64,000 bases of DNA from contig JAIOPV010000012.1 of assembly GCA_021413735.1 (NCBI GenBank), forward strand, positions 1 to 64,000, in the 5' to 3' direction. This document shows positions 37,129 to 46,334 of this stretch, in pieces. The notes beneath the pieces were generated by a model, which was not told where the DNA came from, searched no databases, and saw only the letters and a program-made list of their open reading frames with translations. The DNA comes from Planctomycetota bacterium. GTDB taxonomy: Bacteria; Planctomycetota; Planctomycetia; Gemmatales; Gemmataceae. How positions within the stretch are numbered: the first letter of the stretch is position 1; every line of letters begins with the position of its first letter. Made by a program: the position numbers and the translations under genes.

Positions 37129-38127
37129 TTACCCTTTCCGGCGGCGGGTGGCCGCCACGTCTGGGTTCACCCAGTTCGGGAGCGGTTCGCCCTTAACGCC
37201 AGCGACGAGGTTGTTCGCGCACAACCTCGCCATTGCGTTGCGTGTGTCGATCGTCGCGCTTGCGATGTGCGGAGCGATGACGCAGTTCGCCAACTGATAC
37301 AACTCGTGTTCTGGCGGCAGCGGCTCGGGTTCCGTGACATCCAACCCCGCCGCGAAGATCGTTCCGTTGCGAAGTGCCTCAGCGAGTGCGGGCTGATCTA
37401 CGAGCGGCCCCCGCGACGTGTTCACGAACACCGCCGTCCGCTTCATTTTCTTGAACTGCGTCGCACTGAATAGCCCCTTCGTCGAAGGGTTCAGGTCGGC
37501 GTGAACCGACACGAAATCACTCTGTGCGAGCAGATCATCGAGTTCCAGACGCTTCGCGCCGAGTTCCTTCTCGGCCTCCACGCTTGGCGACCGCTTCGTG
37601 TAAAGCACCTTCATGCCCCAGCCATGATGAAGGCGTTTCGCGGTGGCGAAGCCGATGCGCCCCATGCCGACGATTCCGAGCGTGCGGCCCGCGAGATCCT
37701 GCCCCAACCAGCCGAGTGGTTCCCACGTCAACCAGCGACCAGCCTTCGCGTCGGCAGCACTTTCTGCGATTCGTCTGGCGGCGTTCAACAACAGCGTCAC
37801 GGCAATGTCGGCGGTTGCGTCCGTGAGAACGCCAGGCGTGTTTCCGACGCAGACCCCACGCTGCGTACACGCGGGCACATCCACGTTGTTGTAGCCGACC
37901 GCGAAGTTGCTCACGACCTTTAGCCGTGGGGCGGCATCGAGCAACGCACCATCGACGCGATCCGTGAGCAGCGACACGAGGCCATCGCAATCCTTCACGC
38001 GATCACGCAGCACGTCGGCAGAGGGCGGCAACTGATTCGGCCACACATCGACGTCGCACACAGCGGAGATCGCATTCAAACCCTCGTCGGGGATGCGACG
38101 GGCGACGAAGACCTTTGGACGCGACAT
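37129..38127 (-). CDS. 2-hydroxyacid (glycerate/hydroxypyruvate) dehydrogenase
   Basis: 332 residues from the ATG at 38127. D-isomer-specific 2-hydroxyacid dehydrogenase with NAD-binding GMGRIGFATAKRL, catalytic VNTSRGPLVD, DVTEPEPLPPEHEL and APHIASAT (His). It most resembles glyoxylate/hydroxypyruvate reductases of the GhrB/GyaR type, converting hydroxypyruvate or glyoxylate with NAD(P)H. A glycerate 2-kinase is encoded 7 kb away (44.8 kb), which fits a glycerate pathway, though the genes are not adjacent. Confidence 0.9.
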   Translation of the reverse strand: MSRPKVFVARRIPDEGLNAISAVCDVDVWPNQLPPSADVLRDRVKDCDGLVSLLTDRVDGALLDAAPRLKVVSNFAVGYNNVDVPACTQRGVCVGNTPGVLTDATADIAVTLLLNAARRIAESAADAKAGRWLTWEPLGWLGQDLAGRTLGIVGMGRIGFATAKRLHHGWGMKVLYTKRSPSVEAEKELGAKRLELDDLLAQSDFVSVHADLNPSTKGLFSATQFKKMKRTAVFVNTSRGPLVDQPALAEALRNGTIFAAGLDVTEPEPLPPEHELYQLANCVIAPHIASATIDTRNAMARLCANNLVAGVKGEPLPNWVNPDVAATRRRKG

Positions 38128-38187
38128 AGTTACACCGGTGGAATGGGGGTTCAGTGAGTTTAGAAGTCGCGCCCGCAACGTGAAGCG

Positions 38188-38206
38188 GTCGCCCCAACGG
38201 GGCGAC
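38188..38206. repeat. Short GC palindrome
   Basis: GTCGCCCC-AAC-GGGGCGAC is an 8-bp stem with a 3-nt loop in the divergent region between the dehydrogenase and the proline-rich protein. It may be a repeat or a regulatory hairpin. Confidence 0.4.
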
Positions 38207-38348
38207 GCCGCACGGTTGGGAAAGTGGCGCAGACACGGGGAGCGGCGACGGCTATCTAACTTCCGGTTTCGCAGCGGGGAGCGTCCCCGCGGGATCGGAT
38301 GCCCGCGGTTTCCCCCGGCTAATCCCCCAGGTACGGAGACCCCACACC

Positions 38349-39386
38349 ATGTTGTTGTCCCGATGGAAGATGATGGCCGGCGTGCTCGGCGTGACGCTCG
38401 GCGGTCTGGCTGCCGTGGCCGGTCAATGCCCGAAGATGGATTCGTCGAAGACCAGCCGCCACCAGGCTAACCTGCCGCCCGACATCGAACTCCCAAAGCC
38501 TTCCAACACGCCACCGGCTGGCAATCCCAGCACGAAGCCAGCCATCCCGCCGGCTCCTGTGGTTCCCACGCCTGGGCTGCCGTCGCTTCCCACAGTGGAA
38601 TTGCCACCGGCACCACCTGCAACTCAGTTGCCCGACCTCCCGAAGGCCACCGAAAAGGCTCCGTCGCCGCCAACAACGCCACCCATGGCAACGCCGACGC
38701 CACCTGCAACGTTGCCAGCGGTTCCAGCTTCACCGGTGATTCCGGCGAGCGGAACCGACGTCAAGCCGTTACTGCCGCCGCCTGTGCCTTCGGAGCCGAT
38801 GGCTAAACCGACGCCACCCGTGGCAACGCCAACGCCACCGTCGAGCTACACAGAGGTTCCTCCGCCTGTTACCGAGACGAAGCCAACGCCGCCGAAACCG
38901 AGCGTTCCCTCGTTCACGCCACCGGCTAATCCGGCTATCGACCCACCCCCGAGTGATCCGGTGGTTGAGCCGTCGCCACGGAAGAGTCCGAAGCCAGAAG
39001 TGTACGATGCTCCGAAGGCCAACCTCGCTACCAAGTACCGCATTCTGCTGCGGGTCGGCGAAGGCGAACCGACCTTCGAGGTGAAGTTCGGCGACGATCT
39101 CGTGCTGAAGGTCATCTGCGAGAAGATCGACATCAAGTCGCCCGAGAAGGGTGCTGCGGGGCTGTCGGCCGTGAAGGCCAGCGGAAAAGTGCGGTTCGTG
39201 GGCTTCGGTGCGGAAGGAACGTGCGAAGAGCTATCGTTCCTCGCAGGCACCGGCGAAGTCAGCATGGCCGGCGCTGTGAAGATTCAGGTGAAGGACAAGC
39301 TCGGCCGCATCGAGTCTGAACTCTCGACCGAGACGATGAAGTACAAGATTGATCCGTCCGCGGTGCTCACTGGCGGGAAGCCGTAA
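38349..39386 (+). CDS. Proline-rich exported envelope protein
   Basis: 345 residues. A signal peptide (MMAGVLGVTLGGLAAVAG) is followed by about 195 residues rich in Pro, Thr and Ala (PPATLPAVPASP and similar), which should form an extended wall- or membrane-spanning rod. A folded C-terminal domain of about 115 residues (KYRILLRVGEGEPTFEVKFG, EVSMAGAVKIQVKDKLGRIE) is of a type I know only as planctomycete-specific. GGAG lies 11 bases before the start. The function is unknown. Confidence 0.75.
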   Translation: MLLSRWKMMAGVLGVTLGGLAAVAGQCPKMDSSKTSRHQANLPPDIELPKPSNTPPAGNPSTKPAIPPAPVVPTPGLPSLPTVELPPAPPATQLPDLPKATEKAPSPPTTPPMATPTPPATLPAVPASPVIPASGTDVKPLLPPPVPSEPMAKPTPPVATPTPPSSYTEVPPPVTETKPTPPKPSVPSFTPPANPAIDPPPSDPVVEPSPRKSPKPEVYDAPKANLATKYRILLRVGEGEPTFEVKFGDDLVLKVICEKIDIKSPEKGAAGLSAVKASGKVRFVGFGAEGTCEELSFLAGTGEVSMAGAVKIQVKDKLGRIESELSTETMKYKIDPSAVLTGGKP

Positions 39387-39564
39387 AAAGTTGAAAGCGT
39401 GTGCAGTTTTGGCGAGCGGGGGACTTGTGTTCCCCGCTCGTTGTACATATCAACATCGAAAAGCAGCACGGCCACATCTTCGGCGCTGTTTCCGCCCGGC
39501 ACAGCATGTGCTAAAGTCGCTAATGATTCCCGTGTGGCATTCACACCGGGTTGAGGGATCATCC

Positions 39565-40083
39565 ATGAATTTTAACCAGATCCTCGATACCGTCGTGACG
39601 TGGTGTTCCGCCAATATGCCAATCGTGATCGGCATTGGGGTCGGCTTGGTCATTATGATCGTGGTGATCGCTTCTGGGCGGCGACGTGGGTTGGGCAGTG
39701 GCAAGTTCGCTTCCGCCGGCACGAATTCGCTGCTGGCCGAGAAAGCAGCTAACTGGGCGCCGCCCGAGCAGTCCTACGCCGATCGCCGGACAGCGATTCG
39801 TCGCGAAGGGCCGCCGGTTCGCGTCCTCCTGGCATCGCCGACGTTTCGCAACGGAGTTGGTGAAGGCTACGTTCTCGATCGCTCGACGGGTGGTTTACGC
39901 ATCGCGATTGCGGATGCCGTCGCGCCCGGAAGTGTGTTGCAGGTGCGAGCCGTGAACGCGCCGGACAATGTGGGATTCGTCACGATTCTGGTGCGGAGTT
40001 GTCGCCCGAGCAACGACTTCTACGAACTCGGATGCGAGTTCGAGGCGACGCCCCCGTGGAGCGTATTGCTGCTGTTCGGATGA
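39565..40083 (+). CDS. Membrane-anchored PilZ-domain protein
   Basis: 172 residues from the ATG at 39565 (GAGGG upstream). An N-terminal transmembrane helix (about 17-40, PIVIGIGVGLVIMIVVIA) is followed by a PilZ domain. Both c-di-GMP contacts are present: RRTAIRREG (R-R-x-x-x-R) and DRSTGG (D-x-S-x-x-G). It should therefore bind c-di-GMP and relay it at the membrane; the partner is unknown. The dispersed hairpin repeat follows it. Confidence 0.88.
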   Translation: MNFNQILDTVVTWCSANMPIVIGIGVGLVIMIVVIASGRRRGLGSGKFASAGTNSLLAEKAANWAPPEQSYADRRTAIRREGPPVRVLLASPTFRNGVGEGYVLDRSTGGLRIAIADAVAPGSVLQVRAVNAPDNVGFVTILVRSCRPSNDFYELGCEFEATPPWSVLLLFG

Positions 40084-40095
40084 TTGGGGAACAGG

Positions 40096-40193
40096 TTTTT
40101 GCCGCTTGCGGCGTTGCACAAGTGACAAGTGCAACGCCGCAAGCGGCAAAAACTCACGTGACAAGTGCAACGCCGCAAGCGGCAAAAACTCAC
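40096..40193. repeat. GCCGCTTGCGGC hairpin with a duplicated arm
   Basis: The left arm at 40096-40119 pairs perfectly over 24 bp with 40129-40152. The 36-bp unit at 40122-40157 is then repeated exactly at 40158-40193, and its end contains the stop codon of the acyltransferase gene. It can also act as a terminator for the PilZ gene. Confidence 0.8.
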
Positions 40194-40969
40194 GCCGCCC
40201 GTTGAGTCGTTTCCGCACTCTTCATTGCTCGCACTTCTTCGAGAATCGACCCGTTCATTTCCTGTTCCAACTCGCGACCCATCCGACACACCATCCGACC
40301 ATCCAGAATGCGGTGATCGAACATCACGCGGAAGGTCAGCGAACCGTCGTCCTCGAATGCATCGTAGAAGATCGTGAACGTCCAAGGTGTCAGCAGCGAC
40401 AACGCGACGCCACCCATTCCGGCGGTCAAACTGATGCCGAGGTTGCCGAGGAACTTCGCACGTAGTTTTGGCATCCAGTTCATCACCAGCGACCAGAACC
40501 CACGACGCAGGAACAACGGCATTCGTGCCAGCCGCAGGGCGTTCTGGAACGCTGAGATTTCCTCGATGGGCTTCTCTTTGAACTTGCGAATTTGTGCGTC
40601 GATCTCAGTCAGCGACATCTTTTCGGGCGAATGCAGCCTCGCGAGGAACAACCCAGGTTCGCCGTGATAATCGCGTTCGACCACAACGCTGACGATGTTC
40701 TCGTTGTACTCGTACATCCGGTGCCACGGTCGTGTCAGGAAAACTCGGCGGGCTTCCGGGTGTTTTGCCGTGACCGTCGCCAAAGCTTTGACGAACATCG
40801 CAAGCCAGCTCGGTCGGGGCGTGGCTGCTTTGCGAGCCTCGACGACCTTCGCGAGTTGCATTGTGCGTTCGCCGGGGATCAGCGGGATCTGCCGGCTGAT
40901 GTGGAGAAGGTCGCTGACCATCCGGCGTGGCGCGGAAAGTGGTATCGAGCGACCGCTCACGGATTTCAT
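40190..40969 (-). CDS. Stand-alone 2-oxoacid dehydrogenase E2-type acyltransferase domain
   Basis: 259 residues. The catalytic motif DHRILDG (H219, D223) and the surrounding fold match the CoA-dependent acyltransferase core of 2-oxoacid dehydrogenase E2 and chloramphenicol acetyltransferase. The lipoyl and E3-binding domains of a real E2 are absent, and no E1 or E3 gene is nearby. This suggests a free-standing acyltransferase that moves an acyl group from CoA to a small molecule. It lies 59 bp downstream of a P450 gene on the same strand, so the substrate may be the P450 product. That link is inference. Confidence 0.78.
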   Translation of the reverse strand: MKSVSGRSIPLSAPRRMVSDLLHISRQIPLIPGERTMQLAKVVEARKAATPRPSWLAMFVKALATVTAKHPEARRVFLTRPWHRMYEYNENIVSVVVERDYHGEPGLFLARLHSPEKMSLTEIDAQIRKFKEKPIEEISAFQNALRLARMPLFLRRGFWSLVMNWMPKLRAKFLGNLGISLTAGMGGVALSLLTPWTFTIFYDAFEDDGSLTFRVMFDHRILDGRMVCRMGRELEQEMNGSILEEVRAMKSAETTQRAA

Positions 40970-41028
40970 GCGTGAACCTCGTGTTGCAGGCGAACGCGAG
41001 TAGATTCTCCGCGTTCGCCCGATCCGAA

Positions 41029-42480
41029 TTACGCCGCGATGCGAACACGCTTCGCAGGCTCGGGATGGTCGATTTCCACCATATCGCGGATGTTACCGGT
41101 GATCGGCGATTTGTGTAAATCCCGATCCTGCCGCGACAATGTCACCGGAATGCCGTTCAACGGCCCGAGCGAAATTCCCATCTTTCGATCGACTTGCGAC
41201 TGCGGCACAACGTTGATCTTCCATCGTGGCAAGATCTTCGAGATCGCGATCTTGATCACGCATTGTGCCAGCGAAGACCCAAGGCACGTTCGCGGGCCGG
41301 CACCAAAGGGCAGGAACTCCGACGGCGACGGCTTGATCGTTTCCCAGCGTGCCGGATCGAACCGCTCTGGGTTCTGGTAAATCTCGGCCATGTGGTGCGT
41401 CATGTAATGGCTGAAGATCACTCGCGTCTTCTTCTTGATCTCGTAGCGACCGAACGCACCATCACGCGACGCGAGCCGACGACTGTACGGCACCGCAGGC
41501 AACAGTCGCGTGCTTTCTTTCATGACGCGGGCCAGCATCGGTGCCGCATCGAGCTTGTCGTAGCTCGGATTCGGCCCAAGTGCCTGCAGTTCGTCGAGCA
41601 CGTCTTGCTGTGCCTGTGGGAACTGCGATAGCAGAAACAGCGTCCATGTCAGCGTGTTGCCGGTCGTCTCGTAGGCGACCAAGAACAGAATCAACGCATG
41701 GCCGACGAGCAGTTCAACCGGCACTTCTTTATCATCGATCGTGCGGAACCGCAGCAACGCCGAGAGCGCGTCGTTGCCATGCACTCCCTGAGCGCGACGC
41801 TTACGCATCAGATCGAGGAACTTGCGTTCCAGACGGTTCGCGTCCTGAATCATGCGGTTGTACGGCGTGAACGGGATATTGAATGGGAACGCCCGCACCC
41901 ACGGCGAGAAGGTCTGGAACATCCAGTGTTCCATGCCTTCGTGAAGTGATTCGGTCGCGGCACTATCATCGAGGCCGTATAGCAGATCGCGCACGACGTT
42001 CCACACGAGCAGGTGCATGTCGCGGTGCATATTCCGCGTCTGGCCGGGTTGCCACGAACTGAGGGCATTCTCGGCGTGCTTGTTGATCGAGTGCTGATGC
42101 AGTTCCATCATCGACCGCTGGAACACGGGCAGCAGTTGGTGCCGCATCCGTTTGTGTTCCGCTTCGTTCAGCGAGAAGATGCTTTGTCGCAGACGGTGCT
42201 GTGAGGTGTTTTTGCCGCCTGGCAGCACGAACGGCCGCGAGTGGAACAGATCGGTTTCTTGGTGAAGTGGACGATTATACTCCGGCCCGATGGCGAGGAG
42301 CATGGTGCCCATACTATTCTGGAAGCGTGTGAGATCGCCGTACTTGGCGCGAAGACCGTTCATGTACACGACGGGATCGCGGTCGAACTTCACTTGTTCC
42401 CAGATGCCGCCGACGATGGACATCCGCTTGGGACCGGGAATCGCGGATGTGGGCAGCAGGGCGACCGAAGAATCGTCCAT
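41029..42480 (-). CDS. Cytochrome P450
   Basis: 483 residues. All P450 hallmarks are seen: I-helix FLVAYETTGNTL (E271-T273), ExxR (E322-R325) and the heme loop PFGAGPRTCLG with C399. The I-helix AG-x-D/E-T motif is altered to VAYETT. A mono-oxygenase that would need ferredoxin or flavin partners not encoded here. No signal peptide; cytoplasmic. It is followed by an acyltransferase gene, suggesting hydroxylation then acylation of one substrate. The closest known substrate class cannot be read from the sequence. Confidence 0.93.
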   Translation of the reverse strand: MDDSSVALLPTSAIPGPKRMSIVGGIWEQVKFDRDPVVYMNGLRAKYGDLTRFQNSMGTMLLAIGPEYNRPLHQETDLFHSRPFVLPGGKNTSQHRLRQSIFSLNEAEHKRMRHQLLPVFQRSMMELHQHSINKHAENALSSWQPGQTRNMHRDMHLLVWNVVRDLLYGLDDSAATESLHEGMEHWMFQTFSPWVRAFPFNIPFTPYNRMIQDANRLERKFLDLMRKRRAQGVHGNDALSALLRFRTIDDKEVPVELLVGHALILFLVAYETTGNTLTWTLFLLSQFPQAQQDVLDELQALGPNPSYDKLDAAPMLARVMKESTRLLPAVPYSRRLASRDGAFGRYEIKKKTRVIFSHYMTHHMAEIYQNPERFDPARWETIKPSPSEFLPFGAGPRTCLGSSLAQCVIKIAISKILPRWKINVVPQSQVDRKMGISLGPLNGIPVTLSRQDRDLHKSPITGNIRDMVEIDHPEPAKRVRIAA

Positions 42481-42646
42481 TGTCGATACGCTCCGTGGGC
42501 GATGTCACCACAACCGGAAGAATCGACATAGACCCGTTGCAAGATGAGTTTTTCCCCTGAGAACAGAAGAAGGCAAGGATTAACCACAAAGGCACAAAGA
42601 ACACCCAAAATTGAGAGCATGATTATTGATTTTTGCTCATCTCAAC

Positions 42647-43255
42647 TCATCTGTGGCTCACGGCTTTGCCTTTCCTCGCCTTGATCGCTGCCACCAAATC
42701 GGCCGACGTGCGAATCACAGCGTCGAAGTCGGTGTAGCAGCAGCCAACCGTGCCCGGTTCGTGCGAGTCGCTGTTGCCGAGTTGAGCGTACTGCGGATTC
42801 TTCGCCAGCAGATTCGCCGCCATTCGTCGCAACTCCGAATCCATGTTATTCGACATCACTTCAATGCCATCAAGCTCCGCGTTCTGATCGCGAACCAGTT
42901 TCTCGAACGGTTGGTTCCAGCGATTGGGGTGTGCCGCAACACAAGCGCCGCCCTGCTTGTGAACCTCACGAGTCAGCTCCCCCCATGAAATGCCTCGCGG
43001 CAATGCGAACGGGTTCGTCAGGCCATAACAGAGCATGTCGCCGCCGCGTCCCGTGACCTCGATGCCGCCCAGGATCACGAGCCCAGGTTGCGCGGCTCGC
43101 AGTTCTTCGAGTTCTTCCTCAGGCCACATGTAGTCGTGTTCGGTAATGACGATGCCATCGAGTCCGGCAGCCACGGCAGCCTTGATTAACTCGAACGGAT
43201 CACTCATTGCGTCGTGCGAGTGCCGACGGGTATGCATGTGCAGATCGAACTTCAT
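42647..43255 (-). CDS. PHP-domain phosphoesterase
   Basis: 202 residues. The metal-binding motifs of the PHP superfamily are clear: DLHMHTRRHSHDA, ITEHDYMWP, GGIEVTGRGGDML, AAHPNRWNQP and NSDSHEPGTVG. These enzymes hydrolyse phosphoesters with two or three metals, and histidinol phosphatases and polymerase proofreading domains are relatives. The small size and cytoplasmic nature fit a stand-alone phosphatase of unknown substrate. It sits between the lipoprotein and P450 genes on the same strand. Confidence 0.88.
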   Translation of the reverse strand: MKFDLHMHTRRHSHDAMSDPFELIKAAVAAGLDGIVITEHDYMWPEEELEELRAAQPGLVILGGIEVTGRGGDMLCYGLTNPFALPRGISWGELTREVHKQGGACVAAHPNRWNQPFEKLVRDQNAELDGIEVMSNNMDSELRRMAANLLAKNPQYAQLGNSDSHEPGTVGCCYTDFDAVIRTSADLVAAIKARKGKAVSHR

Positions 43256-43320
43256 CTTCGGCCTCGAAACGCGGAACGCCCCGGCACGAGCCAGGGCGTT
43301 GTTATTCTATTCGCGAGTAG

Positions 43321-43707
43321 TCACTTCTTCTGCGGCAACGCAACCTCGTAAACGTTGTCGTCGTTCGGGAGAACCTCAAACGTCAAACTCGTCTTGGCGT
43401 TGTACTCAGCCGGAATCGTGTTCTCCCACGTTTCCTGATTCATCACCTTGTCGAAGCCCTTGCTCCGCTGCGAGTAAATATGGATTTGCTTGACCCCTGG
43501 CGTGATCCGCAGTTCAAATTGCCCGTCCTTGATCTTCGAAGTCGCCGGTTGCGTTTGTCCGTCAATCGCCACGAAATTGACCTGACCCAACGGAATCGGG
43601 ACACCCTTCCACGAGATTGTACCGGTGACACGGTAGGCCTTCGGCTCGGGTTGCCCGCAGCCCGTGAGAACGACCGCGAGAACCACGAGGGAAAACAAAC
43701 GAAGCAT
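43321..43707 (-). CDS. Small lipoprotein, carboxypeptidase-regulatory-like
   Basis: 128 residues with a lipobox (VVLTGC, Cys17). The mature part (YRVTGTISWKGVPIPLGQVNFV, FELRITPGVKQIHIYS) is a beta-sandwich like the one at 18.5 kb. It starts 9 bp after a DUF1559 gene and is surely co-transcribed with it. The function is unknown, presumably at the cell surface. Confidence 0.85.
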   Translation of the reverse strand: MLRLFSLVVLAVVLTGCGQPEPKAYRVTGTISWKGVPIPLGQVNFVAIDGQTQPATSKIKDGQFELRITPGVKQIHIYSQRSKGFDKVMNQETWENTIPAEYNAKTSLTFEVLPNDDNVYEVALPQKK

Positions 43708-43716
43708 TTCCCCGCC

Positions 43717-44667
43717 TCACCAAGTTCCAGGAGGTTCACCACCGTTGCGGCTCCCGAGCGCCTTGTAGGTGGCTGGGGTAATGCCGTTGGAGACAAACCG
43801 GGCCGATCCGTCCGCGAAGGTCAGATTCACACCCCCCACGTGATAGCTTCTCGCCAGAACGAAGATGTTCGTTGCGGCGTAGATGCACGGTGCATTCGCT
43901 TGTGGGTTGGCGGTGTTGCACCAGTCGAAGACGTCGGGGATTGGTGTGTTAGGCGGGTGCAGCGTACTGAACGAAACGCCGCTGTGGGCGGGGTTGTAGT
44001 AGCGGCCGCGAATGTCGTGGGCACCTTTGTCGGGAACCAGGATGAGTTCGCTCACCAACCCGGTGTTCGAGGTTCCGTCTGTGATGTCGGTAATCCGAGT
44101 TTTCGAGACCGCGTACATCACTCCGTCGAGGTTCGCGCTGGTCGCTGCGCTACTATCATTGAAGTAACCACTGCTTGCGCAGGTCACGAAGTTCCCCGAG
44201 AAGCCCTGTGACGTTGGACTGCCGCCTCCGCCCCAGAAGTTGACGATCTTGGGTCCGATCGGGTCCGAGGGACACATCAGCGTCGGGATGACCGTATCGT
44301 AGCCCACGAAATTCAATGCGGACTGCCCAGCAGTTTGCATGAATGTGTCGAATCGCGAGTAAAGTGCTCCTTGCTCGATGTAAGGCAGGACGTCTTGGCC
44401 CCAGCTCCGGCGGTCCTGGTACCCCGTGTACGGGGCGGGAGTAGAACCTGTGCCGTCGATATAGTTGTACGTTGCGTGAGGGAAGTATCCTTTTGCGTCG
44501 TGGTGACCGTGCAGCCCGATGGCGATCTGCCGCATGTTGCTGCTGCATTTCATGCGAGCGGCGGATTCACGAACCTTCTGAACTGCGGGTAGGAGAAGCC
44601 CAATCAGGATCGCGATGATCGCAATCACGACTAATAACTCAATAAGTGTAAACCCTCGACGCTTCAT
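43717..44667 (-). CDS. DUF1559 pilin-like protein
   Basis: 316 residues from the ATG at 44667 (AGGAG six bases upstream). A very short prepilin leader ([14 protein letters not shown]) with the G/F site is followed by [18 protein letters not shown] and the DUF1559 domain ending [12 protein letters not shown]. It is followed at 9 bp by a lipoprotein gene, the second such pair in the window. Confidence 0.92.
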   Translation of the reverse strand: MKRRGFTLIELLVVIAIIAILIGLLLPAVQKVRESAARMKCSSNMRQIAIGLHGHHDAKGYFPHATYNYIDGTGSTPAPYTGYQDRRSWGQDVLPYIEQGALYSRFDTFMQTAGQSALNFVGYDTVIPTLMCPSDPIGPKIVNFWGGGGSPTSQGFSGNFVTCASSGYFNDSSAATSANLDGVMYAVSKTRITDITDGTSNTGLVSELILVPDKGAHDIRGRYYNPAHSGVSFSTLHPPNTPIPDVFDWCNTANPQANAPCIYAATNIFVLARSYHVGGVNLTFADGSARFVSNGITPATYKALGSRNGGEPPGTW

Positions 44668-44797
44668 GGTGGGCTCCTGAGCGCAATACGATCTGATTTA
44701 TATGAACCGTTGAATTGCATCGAACGCTTGAACGATACCGGTTGGCTTCATGGAATGCAATCAATTTGCTCATCCGTTCCTCATGTTCCGGTGATTC

Positions 44798-46114
44798 ATG
44801 ACCCTTCCTTCGGACCCCCGGGATCACGCACTTGCCACCTGGTGGGCGGGTGTCGATGCCGTTCGCCCCGAACCCCTCGTTCAAACTGCGATCGCAGCGA
44901 GCGAGGCGATCCGTTCCGCGCGTCGAGTGCTGGTCGTTGGAGCCGGGAAAGCTGGGCCAGGAATGGCCGTCGGGCTTGAAGCCGCGCTCGCGGGTCAACT
45001 CGATCGCGTTGAGGGATTGGTGAATGTGCCAGCAGGGATGACCGCACCGCTGAAACGCATCCGTTTGCACGCGGCCCGACCGCAGGGCGTGAACGAACCA
45101 ACCGCTGAAGGAGTCGCGGGTGCGGAAGAGATGCTGCGATTGCTCGCCTCAGCCGGTCCGGATGATGTAGCTGTGTGTCTGCTTTCTGGGGGCGGTTCCG
45201 CTCTGCTTCCGGCACCGGCCGAAGGCGTCACGCTCGCCGACAAACTCGCGGTCACGAAACTCCTGCACCGCTCCGGGGCGACCATCGACGAGATGAATTG
45301 CGTTCGCAAGCATCTTTCCCGCGTGAAGGGCGGTCGGTTGGCGGAGGCGTTTCGCGGCAAGCTCCTTGCTTCGCTCATCATCTCCGATGTCGTTGGTGAT
45401 CCGCTCGACGTAATCGCGTCTGGGCCAACGTCCCCCGACCCCACGACATTCGCCGAGGCTCGTGCCGTGTTGGAGCGGTATGGGCTGCTGGGTACTTCAC
45501 CGGTCGCGGTTGTGCGGCATCTCGAACGCGGCGGTGCGGGAGACATTTCCGAGACGCCGAAGACAGTTCCCGCGAATGTGATGAACCGCGTCATTGGAAG
45601 CAATCGCGTGGCGCTCGACGCGGTACGACGCAAGGCCGAGGCGCTTGGGTATCGCGTTCTCAATCTGGGCGCGTTCGTCGAAGGTGAAACGCGGCAGGTC
45701 GCTACAGCGATTGCTGGAGTTGTGCGAAGTATCAGGCAGGATGACGTTCCGGTTGCTGCCCCCGCATGCATCCTCGTCGGCGGGGAAACAACGGTTACCC
45801 TTGGCGAGAACCCGGGGAAGGGAGGGCGGAATCAGGAGTTCGTTCTGGCAATGCTCACGAAACTCGGCCGATTGGGTCTGGACGGCGTGACCATTCTCAG
45901 CGGCGGCACCGATGGCGAGGATGGCCCGACCGACGCTGCCGGTGCGATCGCCGATGGGAACACCGCGTCCGTTCTGTGCGAACAGGGTATCTCAGCCGAG
46001 GATTTCCTGCGTCGGCACAACGCTTACGAGTTGTTCGCCCGTTGCGATGGGCTTCTGAGGACTGGCCTCACAGGAACGAACGTCATGGATGTGCGAGTGA
46101 TCCTGATTCGCTGA
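44798..46114 (+). CDS. Glycerate 2-kinase (MOFRL family)
   Basis: 438 residues. The two-domain DUF4147/MOFRL enzyme: VLVVGAGKAGPGMA, CLLSGGGSALLPAPAEGVTLADK, then the MOFRL part GGRNQEFVLAML and SGGTDGEDGPTDAAGA. These enzymes convert D-glycerate to 2-phosphoglycerate with ATP (GckA/TtuD type). It could act downstream of the hydroxypyruvate reductase at 37.1 kb. No strong SD is visible before the ATG. It is divergent from a DUF1559 gene. Confidence 0.93.
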   Translation: MTLPSDPRDHALATWWAGVDAVRPEPLVQTAIAASEAIRSARRVLVVGAGKAGPGMAVGLEAALAGQLDRVEGLVNVPAGMTAPLKRIRLHAARPQGVNEPTAEGVAGAEEMLRLLASAGPDDVAVCLLSGGGSALLPAPAEGVTLADKLAVTKLLHRSGATIDEMNCVRKHLSRVKGGRLAEAFRGKLLASLIISDVVGDPLDVIASGPTSPDPTTFAEARAVLERYGLLGTSPVAVVRHLERGGAGDISETPKTVPANVMNRVIGSNRVALDAVRRKAEALGYRVLNLGAFVEGETRQVATAIAGVVRSIRQDDVPVAAPACILVGGETTVTLGENPGKGGRNQEFVLAMLTKLGRLGLDGVTILSGGTDGEDGPTDAAGAIADGNTASVLCEQGISAEDFLRRHNAYELFARCDGLLRTGLTGTNVMDVRVILIR

Positions 46115-46334
46115 GTGTGAAGTTTTTTCATCTTTCGGCAGGGTTGGTTGTAAAAGCTACCTGTCGGGAGAGTACTTCATGCCCAATTTTTCCTATTGAC
46201 GGGAAATGGCGTCCTGCTGGGTCGGTGTCCGACCAGCGTGGCAGCAAAACGACCTCTGGCACGGCTGTTGCTATATCTTGTTTCGTTCTCAACCGGTGCT
46301 GAAGTGAGAAGTCACAGGGGCCGGATGGAGAAGA

